DNA of 64,000 nucleotides from Heterocephalus glaber (taxonomy: Eukaryota; Chordata; Mammalia; Rodentia; Bathyergidae): assembly GCF_000247695.1 (NCBI RefSeq), contig NW_004624880.1, positions 2,256,528-2,320,527 on the forward strand, in the 5' to 3' direction. Shown here piece after piece: positions 35,201-47,200 of this stretch. The stretch's first letter is position 1; each line of letters begins with the position of its first letter. Below the pieces are notes generated by a model that saw only the letters and a list, made by a program, of their open reading frames with translations, made no database searches and was not told the DNA's origin. A program made the position numbers and the translations under genes.

Positions 35201-38200
35201 TCTGGCAGCTGCCTGTTAGATCAGACACAGTCCCTGCTGGCTCGGCATGCATGTGCCAACTCTGAGGACCTGCTCAAGGTGACCTAGCAAGTGAGGGTAC
35301 AGTTAGGACTCCTGACCCTGGCAGCCCCTTTTGCTGTTTGTCGGTCTGTCACAGCAAGAATCTACCTGGTTGCTGTGGGAGTCAGTCCAGCTGGAGTAAT
35401 GACCCAGGACAAGGTAGACAGAGGTCCTAAAGCAATGAAGACCCGGCACTGAAGAGTCATCACCCATCAGCCAAAGAGGTGGATTCCTGGGCAGCTTTCG
35501 ATTAGTCTCCGGTCAGGAAAATACTGACATCGACAGGCAGGACAGTGAGTGGCACAGTCCACTACCCTCTTTTCCCACGCCTCGAGTTAGCTTGTTCTCC
35601 AGGGGCTCCACTTCCTGTCTCTGCCACCCTGTGGTCCAGGACTGAGTCCACTTCCCCACCACTCCTGAAGTCTACCACAGCAATGTGCTTCCACCGAGCA
35701 GGCCAAGGTCAGAGTCTCCTTACCTGTGAAAGATCCAGGTGCTGCACTCATCAGCCTTGGTGATGTAGTTCTCGGGCAGGAGCCCGGAGCAGCCAGTGGT
35801 CAGGGAGGTACCATAGATCCAGCCCTCACTGGTGCTGGTCTGCTCCATGGGAGACATGAAGATGAAGTCCCCCGGCACCAGCTCCAGCTCGTCGTCATTC
35901 TGCGGGGTGTAGGGGTAGATCACCTGCAATGTCTGAAAAAGGGAGAGGAGCCAAGCTTGAGCACACTCATTTTCCAACGCCTAGAGGGTGAGAATCTGTA
36001 TAAATGGTACATGGTGTTGGATGGGGATGGGGCCGATAGGCCTTGAGTAGCTCTGGATTCCTATCAGAAAGTATTTCGCTTCTCCCAGATTTTCCTTCCT
36101 CTGTGTCTTCACTTCCCCTCAGGATTCAGAGACCCATTTTATAAACTTACCTGAAAGCTGAAAGGCAGTTGAGTCAACTGCTATGTAAATGGAGTTTCCC
36201 CTGGCCCATCAGTGGCAGGCAGGGCAGCAGCTCGCAGATGCAGCTCGTGGAAAGTGAATCTTTCAAATGGGGCTCACAGATGGCCCAGGTGGGGGTTGCT
36301 CCTACAGGAGGGGTTTGGGAATGAAGGAGTCCCCATCTTTGTACCTCAGCTATTTAAACAGGGAGTTTCTTTAAAGTTGCAGTTTTAACAAAGGTTTGAA
36401 AGAAAACCATCTTTCACAGACAGTAGTGCATGTGTCTGAGTGTAACCAGCCTTCCTCATACAGCAGATGGTGGCCATGCCTTCCTTCTTTGAGCTCAGAA
36501 AAGGCCCTAGGGTCAAGCACAAGGCCATGCCACTTGGCTGATTTATTCTACTTTTGGGGGCCTGTCTTTCCTGATGTATATAAATATCATAGGCCTAAAG
36601 GTACCTTAGAAAAGATGCATTCTCTGATTTTTTTTTAATTAGCAGCAGGAGACCTCAATAGTAAGGAAAATATTTCCTATCCTATTTGTTTCATAAGGAA
36701 TACCAAGATGGGAATGTTTTCCTAGCTTTTCTACTGTCCCAAAGCTGTTAATAGGGTAAATATCCTGGTTACCATCCTTGGATTTTTAACTTTGTTTTTT
36801 CATCTGTAAAAAAATACCTGGACTATAAAAGTTCAATGAGACAATATAAGATGATGCCTTAAGACAGAGCCCTGTACACAGAAGGGCATACTTATTCCTG
36901 TGGAAGCATAATGTCTTCTCTCCCAAGTAATATCCATCCTTGCGGCCAACCCCAAGTCCTAGCTCTGTGCTTGGGAGGCCTGGGAGCCAGTTGGCTTGCT
37001 GGCGTCAGAGTGACCCACCAGAACAGGTGCTGCAGAAGCAATGAAGAGAGCTAGAAAATGTGGTTTATCTCGGAGAACGAGGTCAACAATGCAAGAGCTC
37101 ATGCGTACCACTGGACTGCTATGGCTCCAGTTGGACTGCTATGGACTCCTGGGTGCTAGTTTCTTTCCCCAGTTCTTTCTCCAGCATCTTTCTGCTCTGG
37201 ACCTGCCCCTTCCGATTACCTCTGTTCTCCTGTTCCTCTGCCTCATGTACACACATGTCACTTTTCCAAACAAATCAGGAAGGTTTCTGCTGGGTTAATT
37301 CTTTTTTTTAAAGGAAAAAAAAATTCACACAAAAAAATCTCTTAAATCTTAAAGCTGGGAATGTGATGATCTGTGACAAACACATTCCTCTTCCTGGAAC
37401 AGGGTGGAGGGAGGCCGAGAGTCATAGTGAAACAAGTCTAAACTCATGCTCTTCTGATACTTCAGCAGAGTAGTCTCAGCCTATAATGGCTTTGGCCTAG
37501 TAGTGCCTCCCCTATAAAAAGTTCAAAGCAACTCAGAGAGCTCATTTCTTTTTTTTTTTTTTGGTACCGGGGATCGAACTTGGGTCCTTGTGCTTGCAAG
37601 GCAGGCGGCAGAACCACTGAGCTAAATACCCAGCCCATGAGAACTCATTTTAGAGGGGGATATATAATATATAATATATATATTTTGGCGGGGGGGGAGA
37701 CAAGGTCTCACCATGTAGTTCAGAGTTCAGGCTGGCCTCAAACTCACAGCGATCCTCCTCCCTCAGCCTCTGGAACTCTGGGATTGTAAGCGTATGCCAC
37801 CATGCCCAGCTCTAGAGGGGTCAGTATTCTACGCTAAGATTTTCCCAGGAAAATCAAGGCACAGCAAAATTTGGAGACAATCTGTCCTAAGAATAGTTGG
37901 ACAATAAGTAGCTTTGACTTATCAAATGAACAATGTAAGAATTGAGGCATCCAGACAAATCTAAAATGATACCTGTGGGGCTATAGGTAGAGCTCAGTGG
38001 AAGAGTATGTGCTTAGGATGTTTGAGACTCCAACATCAAAAAATTTAAAAATGAAATAAAATAATAACTGGGACTCAAGTCCCCGCCCCCTTCCCACTCC
38101 TCAAAAGCAGATACAAAGGCTCAGCCTAAGGGACAGATATCAGGACACGACGCCTACTTCATACTACATTATACTAATGCTTCTGTTTTATGTTTGGCAT

Positions 38201-41200
38201 CTGCTTGTAAGCATTTCTGTCTATCATAGGTGTGCTTTTCCTCCCTCACCTTAGAGTTTGCTAACTGATAGGTAGTCAGGGCCTTATGTGATAACAAACT
38301 GAACCACGTTACCCTTGAAGTCCTTTATTCTTTGGGACAATAAAAGCTGCTGCAGTGATTTCTTTGTTAAAACCACACTGTGCTAGACATTACATTAGGA
38401 CCAGTTATGGTTTGGATTTGAACTGCCCCCCAAAACTCAGGTGCTAAAGGCCTGGTTGCCAGCTGACAGGCTTTGGGAAGTGACTGGACAATGAGGGCTC
38501 TAATTTCATCAGGTGGATTAATCCATTAATGCAACTGTAATCTGATGGCATTATTAGGAGATGACAGGAACAGAAGGTGGAGCCTACGTGAAGAAGTGAT
38601 CATGGGGGCATGACCTTGGGGTTATATCCAGTTCTTTCCTCTTTGGTTGTTTCCCTGTGTCTCTGCTTCCCATGAGATGAGCAGCTTTGCTCCCCTATGT
38701 CCTTCTGCCACAAGGTCCCCCTCACCTCGACCACAGCTGTGGGACCAGTTGACCATGAACAGGAGCTTCTGACACCATAAGTTCAAAACAAACCTTTCCA
38801 CCTTTATGTTAATTTTCCAAGGTATTTTATCAAAGCAACCAAAAGCTGACTAACACAACAAGGCCCTTGCCACACAACCTCTTATTCTAGTTTATGACAA
38901 GGTCCATCAAAACACTACCACCATTTTATGATGAGAACATTAGGACTAAAGAATTATTTAAGTTGTTAAAGTGAATCTAATCACTGCCAGGAGCCAGGAT
39001 TTGAAGCCAGGGGTGCCAGACTCCTATATGTGTGGTTTTGCAGGACTCTGTCCTTCCTCTAGATTTCCACGACAAGGTGCACCACACAGAAGCAGCATGG
39101 TCCAGAGTCATCCCTGATGTGGAAGAGACTGTGCCAAGTACAAACAGGCGTCTGCAAGTCCCTGTGAACTAAGACTCTTGCAGTTTTCCTAGGCATTAGT
39201 CACAGTGCTTTGCTGAGTGTGCTTGTCTGAGTCCATCTCCTTTTCTGGACATCTGTTTCCTCCCTGGCCCAGTCCTTCGAGCCCGCCCTCCTGGGGACAG
39301 AGAGAGGGAGGAGGAAGGCAAGGTCTCTCCCCACACAGAAAGACTCCTGGAAGATAGCAAGACCTCAGAGGGAGGGTCTCTGGTCTATAGGGGCCAAAGA
39401 GTGCTGCAACAGAAGAACAGTACTAAGTGAGCTCTTACAAATAAGAGATAAAAGAGGTCATGTTATTTTTAGAAAATAATTCATGCGGGCGCTTGTTGCC
39501 AATTGAGCAGAATGTGGGTCAGGCAGAAAGCAATCACCCTCTGAGTTAACTGGAGGGCAGTGCTGATTAGAGGATGTGCCTTGTAAAATTCCACTGCACC
39601 TTCTTCTCTCAGAAAGGTGACTTTTCAGAGGCCATCTGCATCAACCATTGATGTTTTTTGACCTTCACCCTCAGAAAGTGTCCAACCACACCTCTCCGGT
39701 CTTTAGGGCTTATTCCACTTCATTCCAGGGGCTCTAGAACTCTTATTTTCAGCCTGGGTCTGCTTATCTGTCTTTTCTGAAACCTGTGTCAGATGACTCA
39801 GAAGGAGAATATGACATTGCCATCAGAAAAAAATTGAAAAGCTGCACCTCCCTGGCAAGGCACCACACCCAGCCCTGAAGATTGATTTCTGGGTTGGTTC
39901 CTCCTAACACTTTTAAAACAGAGCTGCTTGGTCTGAACTCTGAGGTTCCATCTCTTTTTCATGTTAAAAAGCCTAAAAGAGAGGGTTTAAAAAAAAAAAA
40001 GGCCATGTAAACTAACCAAAATCTCAGTTCTTATGCTACTGAAAAATTGGGAAAACAAATGTAAATACTGCCAAATAAATAGTTAAATTTGAAGACAAAT
40101 TTTTCATCTACAGTAGCTCGCCATTATCCATGGGGGACTCATTCCAAGACCTGCTGGGGGTGCCTGAAATCCCAGATAGTAGTGAACTGTAATTTATGAA
40201 CAGTAAAAGTTCAACAACAGTAATTAATCATGAAATAGAGCAATTGTAACAAAATGCTATATTAGAAGTTATTTAAAACTTAGGAGTTTATTTCTGGAAT
40301 TTTTTGTTTATTATCTTCAGACTGTGATTATCTTGTGTAGCTAAAAGCACAGAAAGGGAAACTGTGAATAGAGGAGAGGCTCAGGCTTTACCTCTGGTCC
40401 TTACTTGCTCTTTATCTTTGGACCAGCAATTTAGCCTCTGTGTTTCAGGTTGTTTTTAAGGACAAAAAGGACAATATCATTCTTCCAGTATCAATCACTC
40501 TTTTATGCTTGACTGCAAAGCAATGTGGATTCCCTCAAAAGAAAGATGCTAGAATCTTCCCCATCTGTCTGCCTGCGACAGGATTCAGCCTTCCTACCCA
40601 CGCTTCTCAGTGGGATGCACACACTCTCAAAACGACTGGTCTGAGTTTTCTTTTCATGTCTTATTGGTCTGACCTTCTCCTTGAGGGCAGGACCACATTT
40701 AAAAATTCAAGTATGTTCCATGGTACCTTGCATGGGATAGACATCAGCGAAAGGTCTTCATTATGTCTTTATATTTTTTTGTATTTATGTATTCCTTGAC
40801 TCACCTAAGGTTAGAATGATGCCTGCTATCAATACCAATACTTAATATAATGTTTCATTCTTTCCATATTTTCTATCTGTTCTTCATTTTATTTCTACAT
40901 CCCTCCAAGGTTGGCAGGGCAGACAGAACCATGGGGATGTTACCTAAACGAACCACTTGGGGTCCAGAGAAAGGGATGCATGCTCAAAGGTTCCCAGGGA
41001 GTTGGCAGAGCTTGGACAAAATTCTGGGCAGGTGCTTGCTTTGTTGCTCCCCTTTGGTGCCCATCTCACTGCAGTGCCCAGAAGCAAGCACTTCTGGTTC
41101 TGATCAAATCCTTGCCTGCACCTGACAGCATCGGAATTGCAGTAAGATATTACCTCATGGTTAGCAAATCGGATATCCCGAGAGAATATGGTGGCCACCC

Positions 41201-44200
41201 AGTCACAGCCTAGTTTGACATCAATGTTCTGGGCTAGTTTCTCCAGGGTGGGTAGGTGGCTGGCTTGAAAGTGATAAGCCAGAGTAACGTGCAGCTGCTT
41301 CTTATGAGGTTCCACGTGTACTTCTGGAAAAAGGGAGAAAAAATTTAGTGTTTAGAATGTGGCAATCATAGCAATGGTGGAGACTTAAGAACCAGCACCA
41401 GCACACAAAAGTTCCCTGATAATTTCTGCTCCTTAAATAACAAAGGAGGGAGATCCTTGGTTAGACAAAAGCTGTTTCTCTCTTTCACAGCACCAGCCTC
41501 ACCAGCCTCACTCTTCTTGGCACTCCTACCACAGTGCCTGAGTCTGGCTTCCTAACTGCTCTGGCCAGGGGAAATCCTTTTTGTCCACACCATACTTGCA
41601 CTCAGATGTCACATAGGATTTCAGTAGTTGTCAAATCAATGAATGCACATGAGTGAGTCTCCTTAAACTACCTGAGATAGAGAATAACAATCTACTGGCA
41701 GAAGGAAGTGCAATGTGCCAATAACTAGGATACCAAGGCATAAGTTCCAGGACAAAGACATGACCTGTTCCAGCTACACCCCGCCTGGCCACGCAGTTCC
41801 CTAAATTACCACCAGGGGGTGTCACACAGGCAGCGATCCCAACTCCCAGGCATTCTTGGAGAGTGACAGCAGATTCTTGGAGAGGGACTGGCTCTCCCCC
41901 ATTTCCACATGGAAATTGAGGGCCTAACCGCCTCTCATTCCATATGCACTCTAAAAATCTCCCACAGACCTAGCTGGGGCCTGCTTTTCTGATTTGTGAA
42001 GGAGTTGGGTTTTGTGGCTACCACATTGGTTTTGGTTCTTATGGGGATTTAGTGGTTCTGACAATAGCTACTGTGGAAGAGGGAAAAAAGCCATTTCCTT
42101 GAGGTCTAAGAACAGGAAATAATTTGGCTCTCTGTTATGCTGTTTCTCTGAAATATTCAGCTTGTGTGAAATATCAGGCTGCACTGATGCCAGAATTCCA
42201 AGGCTGGTCCCTGGGAGAAAGGGATGCCCTAAGGAAAAGGGTGTAGATTAGGGGGGCTTCCACGGAAAGCAAAGGAAGTGAGCAAAACGCTTTAATACAG
42301 AGCTCCCAGAAAGAGTTTTAAGAGCTCCTTCTGAGAGCAGAGATGCATTAGTATCCTGCAGTGATCTCTGATCTGACTCGTCCTGGATCCCGAGCCCTAT
42401 TTGAGGTTTTTCTGGTAAAGAGGAACACAGAGCACAAGGGTCTGGATTGGTACTGAATCAGCAGTGATAACAATGGCAGCTGGGACACAGATGAAGGTCA
42501 ACAGACTCTGGAGCAAACTGCATGGCTTTGCTCAGCTCCCTCCCTCCCTGGACCCCTCAAAATGCGGAGTTGGCAAGATCGGTATCTCCTCCAGCTTTGC
42601 ATCCAACACTCGGCCTGACAGTGCAGCTTGAACCCTCCCCACTCCCGTCACACCCTCTCCTGCCACCTGCTCCCCTGGAGGGGCCCAACGTCCATCATCC
42701 TGATCCAGCTTCCTCTCTACCCTGAAGATGCCACCTGCACCAGCCTCACTCTTCTTGGCGCTCCTACCACGGTGCCTGAGTCTGGCTTCCTAACTGCTCT
42801 GGCCAGGGGAAATCCTTTTCTTTTTTCTTTTTTTTTTTCCCCCAAGTACTGGGGATTGAATCCAAGGCCTCTACACTGAGCTACATCTCCAGCCCTATTT
42901 TATTTTTTGATTTGAGACACAGTCTCCCAAAGTCATTAAGTTCTCCAGCCTGGGACTGAACTTCCCTCAGCCTCCCTGAGTGCTGGGATTGCAGGTGTGC
43001 ATCACCTACTTCTTATTCTCTTCTTTGTAGCATCCTTTTTGATAAACACATAATTGGTGTCCAAAAACTACCAGCTGACTGGTAGGGAGCAACAGAGGCC
43101 CCTGATCCTGGATTGTCTGTCTGTGCTGCGGCCCCACAGTGGAGCACTGGAAACGTCTCCCTCTTGTCTACTCACACCCCAAGCATCCGTGTGAGCGACC
43201 CCTGCCACTGGACATCTCAGTTGGCTTGAACTAAGAGCTGTCATGGGCAGAGCTGGAGACCTCTCAATGGGATTTCACTTTTGGACAGAAGATTGTGGAT
43301 TAGGGGCCTCTCTAGCAAGCTCCAGCAAGTTAGAGGGTCTTAGCTCAGTGGGTTTTCTTATGATTTATCATGAAGTAGAACAGAGTAAACATCGAGACGC
43401 AGATAAACGCTTCTGTGTGCGGGATGGAGGGCAAGGAGGAAGCAAGGTGGTCTCCTGAATTCTGAACCAGGGTGCTGCAAAGGGTTTACCTATAGTTCAG
43501 TGCTGAACAGTCACTGAGCATCCCAGCTGGGGTCTTAGGGAGTAGGCAGTCTCTCCAGGAAGTCAGAAGCACAGCAAGGCATCAAAGGGACATGCGGATT
43601 TCTTGCCCTATGCGCTGCTCCTGCAGTGCCCTCTATCTTCCGCCTCCAGCCTGCTCCTCTATAACCATCATGGCTTGGAGGTGAAATGTTCCCACAGAGG
43701 CCATGTATTAAGTGAAGGCTTGGTCCCCGCGGCTGTGAAACTGGGAGGTGGCAGAGCCTTTAAGAAGTGGAGCCCAGTGGAGGCGGTGGGGTCCCTGGGG
43801 TGGAGACCCCAAGAGGATATTTGGACTTTGGCCATTCTTACCTTTGTTCCCAGCCACCACCTACCCTTTCTTATCCACATCCTTCCCCAGTCTGGTTCTC
43901 AGGGCCTGGGCTGGGCTCTGTGTGCTTACCGGTTTTAGACGCAGCCTCGGCAGCGAAGTCTGCAGCGAACTTCTTGAGGACCTCTGCACTGTCCTCCTTC
44001 ACGAAGAGGCCGATGAAGTTGGAGGAGGTGTAGAGCTCCAGGGGCAGGGGCGCTGAGAACTTGCACTTCCAGCGGCTGACGGTGGTCTGCAGGGCCTCCC
44101 CTAGGGCGTCCACCTTGCTGTCCTCGCACTGGTGGGGGGACGAGCAGATGTCACTCAGAGACCAGGCTACCTGGAGTCTGTTGCCCCTTAGCACTGGACG

Positions 44201-47200
44201 TGCTTTCCCCAGGGACTGGTGGCTGGTAACAGTGATTTCCTAAACCATTACTCCTGCTGGGAGGCTGGAGACGAATGGCTGGCCCCCAACTATCCAGGCA
44301 CAGATTCTCCATCCGGCAAACTGAACAGGGAAGGCATTACCTCTTCCCTTTTCTCCTTGCTGAGCCCCACCAAAATGCAGGACAGGTTTAGCAGATAGCA
44401 AGAATTAGAGTTGGGGTTGGGTTCCAAATTTCAGTGAGAGAGAAGAAATAAATTCAAGAGAGCGGCTATACAGCATGATCACTACAGTTAGTAACAATGT
44501 AATGTATACTTGAACACTGCTGAGAGTAGATTCTAGTAGCTCAGTAGTAGAGCACTAGCCTAGCATGCACAAGGCCTTGGGTTTGATACCCAGCACTGAA
44601 AAAAAAAAAGATTAAAAGAGCAGATTTTAAATGTTCTCATCACACATCAATGAGTACACAAGGCAATGGATATATATTAATTAGCTTGATTTAGCCATTC
44701 CACTATGTACACATATCAAACTATCATAAATATATGTAATTTTAAAAAAATAAAGCAATTTTCTTTGCTCAAAAACAGAAACCAAAAGAAAAGGAAAGAA
44801 GAAGAACATGATGAGTACAGGATAAACTGTTGTTGTTTTCTGCTGTTTGGCATAATGTGTACCTTTCTGCTTCCTTTTAGACAATCAGAGTCGGCTGTAC
44901 ATCCACCCCCTGATGGCTGGGAAGAATGAGGCTGAGAGCTGTGACATCATCCTCCCACCCTCAGTGCATTGAAGGAAAATGAGTGTCTCAAAAACTCAAT
45001 GTTTTTGAGAAAGCCTGCATGACTAAGAGGAAGTGATAATCACTCTAATTTTCAAAGTGAATGGCGAAAGAGAAGGTTTTAGGAACTTGGTTTTTTTTTT
45101 TTTATTAGAGAGAGAGAGAGAATGAGAATCTGGGAAAAAAACAAAGCAAAATATATTTTTAAAAAATTTATCTGGCTGGTGATGCACACCTGTAATCCTA
45201 GACTGAGGCATGAGGACTGCAAGTTTAGGCCAGCATGGGCAATGCAGCAAGATCTTGTCTCAAAATAAAAAATAAAAAAAGGACTGAGGATGTAGCTCTG
45301 TGCAAAGGCCTTGGGTTCAATTCCTGGTACCACCAAAAAAAAAAAAGTCTTGAAATGTTACTATTCCACTTGTCTTAAAGATATGTGACTAAGTCAATTA
45401 TCCTCACTGTCATGGGAAGCTATATAGATACATTTATTTAATGTATTACAGGAAGCAGATGTAATTTGGTTGCTAAATAATTTTTCCTTCCTTCCTTCCT
45501 TCCTTCCTTCCTTCCTTCCTTCCTTCCTTCCTTCCCTGGTACTGGGATTGAGCCCAGGACCTTCCCACTGAACTACACTCCCAACTCTTTTTTATTTTTT
45601 ATTTTGAAGCAGGGAGGGTCTTAGTCAATCACTCAATTGCCCAGGCTGAGCTTGAGCCTGGGATCCTCCTGCCTCAGACTCACGGAGTTCTGGGATCACA
45701 GGTGTGCACCAGCATGCCTAGCTTAAATCAACCTTCTGATAGCTATGATTATGGACTAGAATAGTGGCGTGTGAAAGATAAGCTTTACTTTCTCCAGGAA
45801 GATCTAGTGAAAGCTCCGGACAGAGTCAAGAGGCTGAAATAGCTGCTCCTCTCTGTAGACTGCCACCTCATTCCCTGCTGTCTCTTTCTTCTCTTCCCTT
45901 GCAAGAGCGAAGAGGGGAGACAGTGGACAAGTGTGAAGCCACCTCCTCGACCCTTCCAGCTTCAGACCAGTGCGATCCCCACAGAGGGTCAGGCATGTCC
46001 CAGCCAGAGGAGCAGTCATCACAAAGCCGCACCAGAACAGGGAGCTCCCGGCCTCCTCAGATACAGAGCAAGAGGAGCTGGGGTGAGACCACGCCGATCC
46101 CTGACCATCCACCCACTTCCCAGCGCCCTCACGCTTCCTCCAGGTCTGAGGGGGCCAGCGGGGCCGCTGGGAGCCAGGCTGCGGGGGGCAGGGGCCACCA
46201 ACTCACCATGAAGAACTGGCAGAGGGTGATGTGGGGGAAGATGTTGTGAGCCTTGTTCTTCCCGCAGATCTGCTTCGACTGCTGCCAGAAGTCCGAAAGC
46301 TTCTGCGCTAAGGGGCCAGTGGGGCGGAGGTAGAGCACGTACTCCCGGGGCAGGGGGTCATCCAGGAAGGGGTCCCCCACGTGGGAGAACAACCTGGAAG
46401 ACAGAAGAGAGCCTGCGAGGCCCCGCTGGAGAATAACGGAAGGGAAGAAAGAGCAGAAAGAGACAGGCCCGCCCTCCCCGGGTTCCCCACCCCGGGCACC
46501 ACGCGGGGAAGGGGTTCCTTTGCGCTGTGAAATACTACCCTTCGCAGCTCGCACCTCACAACCAGCTCTCACATGTACCCACTTCTGTTTTCCTGTCTCC
46601 CGTTGCAGCCTCATCCCACAGCTCGCTTTAAAAACCCTGTAGCTACTTCCAGGAAGCATCTCGGATTAACTCCAAAGCTTTCCCCATCTGGAAGCACAGT
46701 TCCAACGCATCCCGCCCCTCAGTTTAGTCTCTGAGGTCCAAGCACCCCCAAAGAAAAGGAAGCTCCCGGGATGCTGTGGAGTCCCCCTGGGCACAGGCAC
46801 CCGGAAGGAATGTGGGATCTTTTTCTAAATGGATTTGCCCGGCATCCATGCACCTAAAGTGAATTGCGGAGGGGGGGGGGGATAGTGGTGGAGGCTCTGG
46901 GAATCGAACCCAGAGCCTTTGTACCAAACTATATCCCAGCCTTTTTTTCTTTTCTTTTTTTAGATTTTGAGACGGAGTCTTGCTAAATTGTTTCGGCTGG
47001 GCTTGAATTCGCAATCCTTCTACTCAGCCTCCCAGAGTGCTGAATTTGCAGGTTTTTGCCACCATACCTGGCTTAAAGTGAATCTTTAAGGGATGAGGGG
47101 GGGCAAGTATTCTGGAAAGGTCTTGAATGTCTCTAAACAGTGCCGAGGACAAGCATACCCTGGGGCCAGGGCAGAGAGGCGACTGACTTGATAAATGGCA

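Larger units (their letters stand above)
31409..35723 (-). other. UBASH3B intron 6
   Basis: Repeats cluster at 31836-32208 and 33490-33898, with an ID at 34921-34995. The block 32210-33480 is SINE-free and GC-richer. A CTCF-like motif is at 34566-34580. 35010-35720 shows only MIR-like traces (near 35260). Confidence 0.8.
35933..41153 (-). other. UBASH3B intron 5
   Basis: Contains ID and B1 copies at 37549-38046, an LTR (38403-38857) and a Tigger-like element (40111-40382). 35940-37540, 38860-40100 and 40390-41150 show no clear repeat or gene. Confidence 0.8.
41324..43929 (-). other. UBASH3B intron 4
   Basis: Carries an 82-base direct duplication (41500 and 42738), a CTCF-like motif at 41809, a reverse B1-ID SINE (42824-43010) and an LTR-like fragment (43670-43860). 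The rest looks single-copy. Confidence 0.8.
44129..46206 (-). other. UBASH3B intron 3
   Basis: Contains an ID (44530-44612), two B1-dID-type SINEs (45174-45346, 45537-45724) and a (CCTT)n array. Confidence 0.8.

Noticed and set aside
35726..36046. 106-codon plus-strand ORF
   Set aside because: It is the antisense shadow of exon 6 (SH3); the minus strand gives the real protein.
43748..44056. Plus-strand ORFs of 88-111 codons
   Set aside because: They overlap GC-rich exon 4 on the opposite strand and match nothing known.
45899..46249. 116-codon plus-strand ORF
   Set aside because: It lies next to and partly over exon 3 in reverse; composition follows GC content only.
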